A stretch of DNA of 29,566 nt, taken from the NCBI GenBank assembly GCA_050741915.1, contig JBOGEX010000026.1, positions 1 to 29,566 of the forward strand, written 5' to 3'. Below are positions 14,294 through 21,778 of this stretch, piece after piece. The translations under genes were made by a program, and so were the position numbers. The notes below the pieces were generated by a model, which worked only from the letters and a program-made list of their open reading frames with translations, ran no database searches and had not been told where the DNA came from. Every line of letters starts with the position of its first letter. Position 1 is the first letter of the stretch. This DNA is from JACCTH01 sp050741915 (GTDB taxonomy: Bacteria > Actinomycetota > Acidimicrobiia > Spongiisociales > ZC4RG35).

Positions 14294-15148
14294 GTGACAA
14301 CTATTGACGACGTGCCGACGGCGGTTACCCGCGAGCATCCCCGCAACCACATCCGTCGGACGGCTTCGTTCGTGGTGCCACCATTGGTGTTCGCCGGCCT
14401 GTTTGTCGCGGCCTGGTATGCCTTCAGCTACCTGGTGCTCGACGACGACAATCGCTTCCTGGTACCTCCTCCTCACCAGGTGTGGCAAGAAGGGTTAGGA
14501 GACACCGAAGCGCGGACCCAGCTTCTCAGCGGTCTTTGGATCACCACGGAAGAGGCACTCGTGGGTCTGGTAATCGCCATGGTCTTAGGCATGAGTTTTG
14601 CCATATCGATGAGCCAAGCCCGCTGGGTCGAGCGGTCCTTCTATCCATGGGCAGTAGTGCTCCAGACCATCCCGGTGCTAGCCCTGGTTCCGCTAATCGG
14701 TATTTGGTTCGGGCGGGGTTTCTCAGGTCGGGTGATCGTATGTGTGTTGATCGCCTTGTTTCCGATCATTACCAACACATTGTTCGGCCTGCAGTCGGCC
14801 GACGAGGGTCTCCACGATCTCCTCACTCTTCACTCCGCCAGACGTGTCACCAGATTCAGCAAGTTGGAACTGCGAGCGGCGCTTCCGGCCATCTTCACCG
14901 GCTTCAGAATATCTGCCGGGTTGTCGGTGATTGGTGCCATCGTGGGAGAGTTCTTCTTCGTCCGGGGTGGCCAATCCGGCCTCGGGAATCTGCTTGATCT
15001 GTACCGTGGTCAGCTCGAGACCTCTCGGCTTTTCACCGCGTTGTTTCTCTCTTCGATGCTCGGCATCGTGGTGTTCTGGAGTTTTACCTGGGTGGGGAAC
15101 ATTCTCACTCGGTCGTGGCACGAGTCGTCTCAGTCGGAGGCGCCGTAA
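14294..15148 (+). CDS. ABC transporter permease 2 (SsuC/ThiX-like)
   Basis: 284 residues, same family as permease 1 and strikingly similar along its core: MSQARWVERSFYPWAVV versus MSQARWLERTIFPYAVM, LFPIITNTLFGLQS versus LFPIITNTLFGLRS, and AALPAIFTGFRISAGLSVIG versus SAMPAIFTGLRIAAGLAVIG. The EAA loop is HDLLTLHSARRVTRFSKLEL. About six transmembrane helices are predicted. The start is GTG 14294, only 15 bp past the stem-loop, with little ribosome-binding sequence. Together with permease 1 it could form a heterodimeric channel, or the two could be alternative homodimers sharing one binding protein. Its last 44 bp overlap the 3' end of the convergent MFS gene. Confidence 0.93.
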   Translation: MTTIDDVPTAVTREHPRNHIRRTASFVVPPLVFAGLFVAAWYAFSYLVLDDDNRFLVPPPHQVWQEGLGDTEARTQLLSGLWITTEEALVGLVIAMVLGMSFAISMSQARWVERSFYPWAVVLQTIPVLALVPLIGIWFGRGFSGRVIVCVLIALFPIITNTLFGLQSADEGLHDLLTLHSARRVTRFSKLELRAALPAIFTGFRISAGLSVIGAIVGEFFFVRGGQSGLGNLLDLYRGQLETSRLFTALFLSSMLGIVVFWSFTWVGNILTRSWHESSQSEAP

Positions 15149-16530
15149 CACGATTCCCACCCGCCCGATCCCGGGCTCGACCTTCTCGCCGGTAGAGGAG
15201 CACCGCGATGGCTGCCCCACCGAGCGCGAACAGAAGCGGCACAACGTGAGCGACCCTGAATCCCATGGCCACCGACTCCGCCAGATCGGCCTCGCTAATC
15301 GACTCGCCAGCCAAAAGGTGCCGAATCGATTCGAGGTCGCCGATCTGGCTGCGGACGACTAGCAGCAAAGTCGCTCCGACCATGGCGGCTGCGTAGGTCT
15401 GAAATAGACCGCGTATGTATTGGTGCGCGGCCGCCGCCCGGCCCACTTCAGCCGGATCGGATCGCGAGAAAAGCAGGTTGAGCAGAGCCATTGAGAGCGT
15501 TCCCACACCTATCCCGACGATCCCGGCCATGGCTAGAACCATCCAGCAGCTTGGCCGTGACGACTGATCCCGCCGTCCATCCGATTGTGAGAAACGCCAC
15601 CGAGAAAGCTGCCAACGCCTCGCTTCCGCGTAGGCCTCCCCGTACATAGATTGGAAGGTAGGCATCAATCCCGAGAGCGGCCCCGAAGGCGAGGCCAAAA
15701 CAGAGGTTGATAGCTCCGAGAGGCATACTCGCGAAGTGCCGTCGAGCTAGCACAGGGCGCGCAACACGGCCGCTGTGAAACCAGTAAACGGTGGCCAACA
15801 GCGCGGCCACAGTTGCCGCGACGGCGGCGGCCGGGGTCAGATTCGAGACGCCCAGCAGGCTCACCACCGTGAAACTCCCTAGCAGGACTATGCCCTTGCG
15901 ATCGCCTACGGCCTCCGATTTCAACTCTTCTTCGACTGCATGAGGAGACGGTGGCGGTAAACGTGTCCATCCAAGAATGGCCGCAAGGCCGGCCAAAGGA
16001 AGATTGGCGAGAAAGATTCCACGCCAGCCGGTAGTCGTCACCAGAGCAGCGGCGAGAGCCGGCCCGGCCAGCGCCATCACCCCCCAAGTAACCGAGGTGG
16101 CCGTCATTACCCGCGGTCGCATTGCCTCCGGGAAACCGAGACCGATGGCAGCCGTGGCTACTGCCAAGGCCAGTCCCGCTCCCACTCCTTGCATAGCGCG
16201 AAACGCGACCAACGCCGCCATGTTCGGTGCCACCGCGCACGCAACGCTCCCGACTGAGAAGATCACCATCGTCACCCGGAACATTCGACGCACACCCACC
16301 ACGTCGATTAGAGGCCCAGCCATCATCGTTGCCAGTGTGGAAGTCACGAGGAAACCGGTGACCAACCATCCGAGCAGACCGACCTGACCCAGATCGGCAG
16401 TGATCTGGGGAAGGCCACCCACCACCGCCAGCGTGTTGAAGGCAGCCAACGCGATCAGAGTCACCAACGAGGCGGTGAGCGTTAGCCACTCTCGGGTAAT
16501 GGCGCCGTTTGGCCGGACCACGACCGCCAC
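15105..16530 (-). pseudogene. MFS transporter (DHA2-like drug/solute exporter) interrupted by a frameshift
   Basis: The N-terminal frame from 16530 encodes MFS helices: TLIALAAFNTLAVVGGLPQI, motif-A-like GPLIDVVGVRRM, the motif-C-like region MALAGPALAAAL and TTGWRGIFLANLP. It continues to VTAKLLDG near 15540, after which that frame turns into nonsense ending at 15448. The next frame resumes immediately with the hydrophobic MVLAMAGIVGIGVGT and a long transmembrane C-terminus ending at 15105. The total span of 1426 nt equals 475 codons plus one base, as expected for one roughly 475-residue protein with a single +1 (or -2) indel around 15530-15543, in a cytoplasmic loop. Either a recent pseudogene or a sequencing error. 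The start diverges from an LLM gene with 35 bp between them. Confidence 0.8.
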
Positions 16531-16565
16531 ACGGTACCGACCACCACTGATACCGTCCCCGTTTC

Positions 16566-17495
16566 ATGGCCTTTCCGTGGGGAATCTGGTTCGAGCCCAC
16601 CCAGCCGGTACGGCGGATCGTCGATCTGGCTCGGCTGGCCGAATCTGAGGGAGCGACGGTGTGCTTCGTCGCCGACGAAGGGACCGAGCGCGACCTCTAC
16701 GTAACGCTGACTGCTGTGTTGCTCTCCACCGAGGAATTGGTGGTGGCACCCGGTATCACCAACCCGTTCTCACGGCACCCTGTAACCACCGCGGCTGCCA
16801 TCGCCACCCTGCACGAGATGGCTCCCGCAAGGGTGTGGCATGGACTGGGCGTCGGCGGAAGCAGGGTGCTTGATCCGCTGGCGCTGACGCCCGATCGCCC
16901 CTACACCGCCCTCGCGGCCGCGACCGAGTTGAACCAGGAGTTGCTCGCCGGTCGGCCGGTGGGAAGCGCCCGGCTGTCTTGGGCCAAAGGCGGAATTCCT
17001 TTGGCCATGGCCGGCCGTGGCCCCCGAACGCAGAAGCTGGCAGCCATGGAGGCCGACTGGGTGATCCTCTCCGCCAAGGCACTCTCCGAGCTTCCTCCCA
17101 CTGCGGCCCGTATCAGATCCGCCGGCAAGGCCAAAATTGCCTGGTCTGCCTACCTCGCTTACAACGAGCAAGAACGCCGCCGAGCACTTCGTCACTTCGT
17201 CTACATGGCCGTGGATGCACCAGCCGAGATCAGGGCCGCGGCCGGGCTCGACAATGAAAAGGTAGGCGTAATAAAGCAGAGCATGCTGGCCGGTCGCACA
17301 GAAGATGCCGCTGGTCTGTTGCCGGAGTCCTTGCTCGACCTGTTCGCCGTGGCCGGATCGCCGTCAGAATGCGCGCGAAAGATCGGCGCCTTACGGTCGT
17401 CTTTCGACCTCTTCATGCTTCCGCTCAACGACGAAGCCGACGCCGAAGGGCACATCCGTGAGTCCGCCGGCATACTGCGATCGGCGGGATCGTGA
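16566..17495 (+). CDS. LLM-class flavin/F420-dependent oxidoreductase 1
   Basis: 309 residues of the bacterial-luciferase-like TIM-barrel family. The first strand (PWGIWFEP), LAESEGATVCFVADE, the TNPFSRHPVTTAAAIATLHEMA segment and GLGVGGS near the phosphate site are typical of F420-dependent Mer/Fgd-type members. LFAVAGSPSECARKI is the usual C-terminal helix pair. Members transfer hydride from F420H2 or insert oxygen with FMNH2; which applies is not evident here. It starts 35 bp from the divergent MFS gene and faces the CMD-like gene, with stop codons essentially adjacent (17495/17497). The ATG fits the family start. It and the next two LLM genes are only distantly similar, so they probably have different substrates. 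Confidence 0.88.
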   Translation: MAFPWGIWFEPTQPVRRIVDLARLAESEGATVCFVADEGTERDLYVTLTAVLLSTEELVVAPGITNPFSRHPVTTAAAIATLHEMAPARVWHGLGVGGSRVLDPLALTPDRPYTALAAATELNQELLAGRPVGSARLSWAKGGIPLAMAGRGPRTQKLAAMEADWVILSAKALSELPPTAARIRSAGKAKIAWSAYLAYNEQERRRALRHFVYMAVDAPAEIRAAAGLDNEKVGVIKQSMLAGRTEDAAGLLPESLLDLFAVAGSPSECARKIGALRSSFDLFMLPLNDEADAEGHIRESAGILRSAGS

Positions 17496-17496
17496 T

Positions 17497-18075
17497 CTAG
17501 CGAGATTGCCGACTAGGGATGGCGGCGTAGGCAGGAAAGTCAGGATCGACCACCGTGTCTATACCAAGTCCCGAGGCCACCCGATTGACGTAGTTGAGAT
17601 GGGCGCACTGGGCATTGGCGTCGAGTATGTCGAGATCGTCGAACCCTTGTGATCGGAGAGCCTCAATGTCCTCGGCGCACACCGCCCCGGGGTCCTTCGT
17701 GAGCTTTACCGTGTAGCGAATGAGCTCGGTTTCAGCCGGAGCAAGGTCCACCGACTGCGGGTCGTCCGCGAGTGCACGAATGGCTGCATCGTCAAAGCCG
17801 TCCTGGCGGAGCTTGATGGTGACCTGACTCATGCAGTAAACGGTTCCATTGAGTGCCGAGGTGACGTAGCTGATCAGGTTGCGCTGTCTCGGAGTGAGCT
17901 TCGAGGGGCAACGCTCTGTGATTGCATATAGGTCAAGACGAACACCAACCAGTGGAGGGTAGAGCGACCCGGCCTTCGTCAGCTCGGTTGGTTCTCCCAA
18001 CCGGCTCGCTTGGCGGTCGTAGCTAGATTTTAGTTCCGGTTCGGCTTCTTCATAGGGAACGGTCGAGATCCACAT
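17497..18075 (-). CDS. Carboxymuconolactone decarboxylase/AhpD-like (peroxidase-related) protein
   Basis: 192 residues from ATG 18075, which has an excellent GGAAGGA 5 nt upstream. The frame remains open 19 codons further, but without a better start. Phrases such as LTPRQRNLISYVTSALNG, AETELIRYTVKLTKDP, LRSQGFDDLDILD and NYVNRVASGLGID match the uncharacterised peroxidase-related branch of the AhpD/CMD superfamily. The redox motif C-x-x-C-x-x-x-H is degenerate: only the second Cys survives in TVYCMSQ, with Thr at the first Cys and no His. Disulfide-based peroxidase activity is therefore unlikely. The start codon shares the CATG with the divergent LLM gene. Function unknown. Confidence 0.85.
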   Translation of the reverse strand: MWISTVPYEEAEPELKSSYDRQASRLGEPTELTKAGSLYPPLVGVRLDLYAITERCPSKLTPRQRNLISYVTSALNGTVYCMSQVTIKLRQDGFDDAAIRALADDPQSVDLAPAETELIRYTVKLTKDPGAVCAEDIEALRSQGFDDLDILDANAQCAHLNYVNRVASGLGIDTVVDPDFPAYAAIPSRQSR

Positions 18076-19087
18076 GGCGTCCTTCCGCGGTTTGGGGCTG
18101 TCGCTCTCCAATGAGGAGGCAGCTCCGGTCACGCTAGCGCTGGCTCATGAAGCCGATCGCCTCGGCTTTGACGAAGTCTCGGTCCCTGAGAGCCGCCAGT
18201 TTCGATCGCTGTTCGCTATGTCCGGAGCCATCCTGGCCACCACCACCTCTGTCACCCTTCGGGTGGGCATCGCCAACCCGGTGACCCGACACCCCACGAT
18301 CCTCGCCATGGAAGCAGCCACCCTGGCAGAGTTGGGAGGCGGGCGGCTTCGCTTCGGCATCGGAGCGGCCGAATGGACCATGCGCCACCTTGGGTATGCC
18401 CCGCCCAACTGGCGTCCGTACACGCATACGGTCGAAACCCTGCAGGCCCTCAGAAGGCTGCTGAAGGGAGAGCCTTTGGGCTTCAATCCCACGACATTTG
18501 CGGGATCGAGCGAAGCCAGGCTCGACTTTGCGCCCGAGTGGACGGTGCCATTGGACGTGGGTGCTGTCAATAGCCGGATGATGGAGGCTGCCGGCGAGCT
18601 TGCGGATGGGGTTCAACTCGGCGCCCTCACCAGCCCCGGGTATGTCGAATGGGCGCGGCAGAAAATCGCAACCGGCGCCCACCGAGTCGGCCGCGACCCG
18701 GGCGAACTGTTATTGGCGGGCAATGTGCTCACCAGCGTTGGACCCGACCGGAAGGAGGCCAGGGCTGCCGTACGCAAGGTGCTCGCCTACTATCTCTACC
18801 GAGTTGAGGGAATAGTGGTCGATGCCTCCGGGGCCGACGTCGAGCAGCGGACCGCTATTCGTCAGGCTGTGAGCGCTGACGGTGTCGATGCTGGCGCCCG
18901 TCTGGTCTCGGATGAGCTCATCGACATCTTCGCGGTAGCCGGCACCGTCGATGAGGTGATTGCGGGCATGCGAGCGTTTGCGGACGCCGGCCTCGACATG
19001 CCATTGGCCTGGCATACCCTGGGGCCGGACCGAGCCTGGGCCCTTGAGGCTCTAGCCAACCAGGTCCGCCCAGCCCTCCTCCGCTGA
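18074..19087 (+). CDS. LLM-class flavin/F420-dependent oxidoreductase 2
   Basis: 337 residues, luciferase-like barrel of the F420-dependent methylene-H4MPT-reductase type. Supporting phrases are FRGLGLSLSNEE (strand 1), LAHEADRLGFDEVSVPES, VTLRVGIANPVTRHPTILAMEAATLAELGGGR and FGIGAAEWTMRHLG, and late LIDIFAVAGTVDEVIAGM. The ATG at 18074 overlaps the ATG of the divergent CMD-like gene within CATG, so its ribosome-binding site and promoter must lie inside that gene. Only a weak GAG precedes it. The third LLM gene follows 41 bp downstream on the same strand. Substrate unknown. Confidence 0.88.
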   Translation: MASFRGLGLSLSNEEAAPVTLALAHEADRLGFDEVSVPESRQFRSLFAMSGAILATTTSVTLRVGIANPVTRHPTILAMEAATLAELGGGRLRFGIGAAEWTMRHLGYAPPNWRPYTHTVETLQALRRLLKGEPLGFNPTTFAGSSEARLDFAPEWTVPLDVGAVNSRMMEAAGELADGVQLGALTSPGYVEWARQKIATGAHRVGRDPGELLLAGNVLTSVGPDRKEARAAVRKVLAYYLYRVEGIVVDASGADVEQRTAIRQAVSADGVDAGARLVSDELIDIFAVAGTVDEVIAGMRAFADAGLDMPLAWHTLGPDRAWALEALANQVRPALLR

Positions 19088-19128
19088 CCGACCACTACCC
19101 TTCGGACATCGAATCACGGAGGGCCGCA

Positions 19129-20286
19129 GTGGAGACGGGCGTATTCCTACTCGGTGGCGTAGAGATGGCTGACGCTGGGGCAGGTCCCCCTCTTCCTACC
19201 GACCGTCGGTATAGCAACGAGATCATCTGGCACACCTCGGAGCGGATGCTCGACATGGGAGTAAAGGCAGAGGAGGTGGGGCTCGACGTCTTTTGGCTCA
19301 CGGAGCACCATTTCCAATACGAGGGATACGAGGTAATCCCAAACGCCTTGATCTTCGGTGCCGTACTCGCTGAGCGCACGCGGCGCATCAGGATCGGCGC
19401 CCTGTTCAACATCGTTCCGCAATGGCATCCCCTCCGGTTGGCCGAGGACTTCGCCACGCTGCACAACTTGTCAGGCGGTCGCGGGATTCTGGGAGTCGGC
19501 CGAGGGACCGTACCCAGGGAGGCGGAGAGCCTTGGAGCCATGGTTGGGAGCTTCGACAACCCGGACAAGGCTGAGGCGGACCGCATCAACCGCGAGATGT
19601 TCGAGGAGAGCATGGACGTGATCCGGTTGGCTCTCGACAAGGAGACTTTCTCCTACGAAGGCAAACATTATCGACTCCCTCCGCCAGGCATACCCGATCG
19701 TGGTGGCACGGTCCAACATCTGACGCTGCTGCCGCGGCCGCTTTATCCGTACGAGATCTGGCAGGCGGTGACCTCACCGCCCACGTTGGAGTATGTGCCA
19801 CGCGTGGGTTGGGGCGGAGTCTTCTGGCTCCAGCACACAGATTTCATCAAGCGCAACTGGGAGCGCTTCGGCGAGCTTTACGAGCAGCATCAGGGAGTTG
19901 CTCTTCTGCCAGGTGAAAAGCGCAATCTGGTCCTCAACATTCGTATCGAGGACACCCACGAGAAGGCATGGGAGCAGGCCCGGGACGGCCACGATGAGTT
20001 TTGGAAGTTCCTGGCCCCGTACGGCTGGAGCAAGGGATACATGGGCGAGGACGGAAAACCAGTTCCGGGCGGGCTCATTCCCACGCTGGAGCAGTCCGTC
20101 GAGCAGGGAGTGTGGAATATCGGCTCTTCCGAGGAGGTGGCCGAGCGAATTGCAAATCTGAAGTCGGTGCTTGGGCTCAGCCATCTGACGATCGTCCCGC
20201 AATTTCCCGGCGACACCTACGGAGAGACCGAAGAGCAAATGGCGCGATATATGGAGGAAGTGCACCCGCTGGTGGCGCGGGCTTGA
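19129..20286 (+). CDS. LLM-class flavin-dependent oxidoreductase 3 (LuxA-like, long form)
   Basis: 385 residues, longer than the other LLM proteins here. It has the luciferase-group opening GVFLLGGVEMADAG, KAEEVGLDVFWLTEHHF, LIFGAVLAERTRRIRIG, RLAEDFATLHNLSGGRGILGVGRGT and a C-terminal SVEQGVWNIGSSEEVAERIANL. The TEHHF motif and length resemble FMNH2-dependent monooxygenases rather than F420 reductases, so it may need a flavin reductase; one is encoded at 5080. The GTG start is supported by GGAGGG at 19118-19123, 5 nt upstream. The ligase gene follows 34 bp downstream on the same strand. Cytoplasmic; substrate unknown. Confidence 0.9.
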   Translation: METGVFLLGGVEMADAGAGPPLPTDRRYSNEIIWHTSERMLDMGVKAEEVGLDVFWLTEHHFQYEGYEVIPNALIFGAVLAERTRRIRIGALFNIVPQWHPLRLAEDFATLHNLSGGRGILGVGRGTVPREAESLGAMVGSFDNPDKAEADRINREMFEESMDVIRLALDKETFSYEGKHYRLPPPGIPDRGGTVQHLTLLPRPLYPYEIWQAVTSPPTLEYVPRVGWGGVFWLQHTDFIKRNWERFGELYEQHQGVALLPGEKRNLVLNIRIEDTHEKAWEQARDGHDEFWKFLAPYGWSKGYMGEDGKPVPGGLIPTLEQSVEQGVWNIGSSEEVAERIANLKSVLGLSHLTIVPQFPGDTYGETEEQMARYMEEVHPLVARA

Positions 20287-20320
20287 CCTCCGAAATCGGC
20301 TGTATGGGTTAGGTCGGTCG

Positions 20321-21772
20321 GTGGATATCGTTTCATCCCTCCGACGAGCTGCCCGACGGCATGGCGCCCGGGTCTTCCTCTTTGACATGGAGACCTCGGT
20401 CACCTACGAAGCCGCCGACCTGTACACGAATGCGATTGCCGCCGGGCTGGTGAGCCGGGGAGTGACAGATGGCGTCACTCTGGGCCTGGCGGCGTCGGAT
20501 CGGGTTGGGTTGTGGCTAGCCATCATCGGCGCCTGGAAGGCGGGAGCATTGCCCGGCCTGATCGACGCTCGCACCAACCAAGACGACCTTCCCTATTTTG
20601 TCGGCGATGTCGGGGCCCCCTTGGTGGCCGCGGCACCCGAGTTGACGGATCGGCTCCGTGCCGCCGGCGCCGCCGAGATCATCGACCTTGGCTCGTTGGG
20701 GGACTCAGGAGGCGAAGATCAACCTGACCATCATGGCCCCCAAGCGCCGCTCTTTTTGTCCTACACGTCCGGCACGACCGGAGCACCGAAGGGGGTGGTG
20801 TTGCTTTCGGAGCCGGTGACCTTGGGAACGCGATGCATTGCGGATCGCCTTTGTCTTACCCAAGAGGACATCCTGCTTGCTACCACCCCAATCTCGAGCA
20901 GCTTTCAGTTGGTCGCCGCCCTCATGCCTGCAATCCATGCGGGAGCCGCGGTAGGGTTAGTGGCCGGCTGCCCTGTCACGGAGATTTGGAGCGTGGCTGA
21001 CCGGGCTCACGCCTCGGTCCTCGTGGCCTATCCCCTGACCCTCGCTGACATCGTCAACCACCGTCCAGATGGACGCCACCGCTCGTCGTTCCGGCTCGCT
21101 CTCTCTGGTGGATCCCCTTTGGCGCCCCGTATAAAGCGCGATTACCGGGACCAGCTCGGAATCGATCTGCTGGAGAGCTATGGCCAGAGCGAGCTAGGAG
21201 GTTTCATGGCGATGGGACGCGAGAAGGACGGCGACCAGGTCCTGTCAGGGTTTGTCGGACGACCCTTGTCAGACCGGCTCGCTTATGTGGGAGGGCCCGA
21301 CGGTACCGAGCTTCCGGCCGGCACAGTCGGCGAAGTACTGGTCGGCGATGGGTTCTTTTCCGAATACCGCAACAAGCCGGACAAGACAGCCGAGGCGAAA
21401 GAGGGTGGAGTGCTTCACACCGGTGACCTGGCTGTGGCCGATAAGGATGGGTATTTGAAGGTGCTCGGCAGGACTCGTGAGGCAAAGAGCGCGGCAGAGC
21501 GCGGGGGCTTCCTTCGCGAATTGGAAGATGCGTACTACGAACATCCTGATGTCCTCCATGCCACCGTCGTAGAAGGTGAATCCGGTGACATCGGAGCGTT
21601 CGTCGAGCTACGGACAGGAAGTATCCCATCCTCCGGAGAGATAGAGAAGGTTGCCGTCGCCAGAGTTCCGCCAGGGCTCGCTCCGGCTAAGACGACAGTG
21701 CTCGACAAGATGCCGCGAACCTTCAGCGGCAAGGCTGACCGACGCACCCTTGCGGCTGCAGTGGACACCTGA
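20321..21772 (+). CDS. AMP-forming acyl-CoA synthetase/ligase (ANL superfamily)
   Basis: 483 residues, rather short for the family but with all core motifs. The P-loop is SYTSGTTGAPKGVV (about 145-160). YGQSELGG follows, then HTGDLAVADKDGYLKVLGR, which holds the ribose-binding Asp and hinge region, and the C-terminal FSGKADRRTL with the catalytic Lys471. It activates a carboxylate as acyl-AMP and usually transfers it to CoA. The N-terminal domain lacks part of the usual first 40 residues. The start is GTG 20321. An FAD oxidoreductase gene begins 6 nt after its stop, so the pair may convert an acid to its CoA ester and then desaturate or otherwise oxidise it. Family certain; acid unknown. Confidence 0.92.
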   Translation: MDIVSSLRRAARRHGARVFLFDMETSVTYEAADLYTNAIAAGLVSRGVTDGVTLGLAASDRVGLWLAIIGAWKAGALPGLIDARTNQDDLPYFVGDVGAPLVAAAPELTDRLRAAGAAEIIDLGSLGDSGGEDQPDHHGPQAPLFLSYTSGTTGAPKGVVLLSEPVTLGTRCIADRLCLTQEDILLATTPISSSFQLVAALMPAIHAGAAVGLVAGCPVTEIWSVADRAHASVLVAYPLTLADIVNHRPDGRHRSSFRLALSGGSPLAPRIKRDYRDQLGIDLLESYGQSELGGFMAMGREKDGDQVLSGFVGRPLSDRLAYVGGPDGTELPAGTVGEVLVGDGFFSEYRNKPDKTAEAKEGGVLHTGDLAVADKDGYLKVLGRTREAKSAAERGGFLRELEDAYYEHPDVLHATVVEGESGDIGAFVELRTGSIPSSGEIEKVAVARVPPGLAPAKTTVLDKMPRTFSGKADRRTLAAAVDT

Positions 21773-21778
21773 GTTCCC

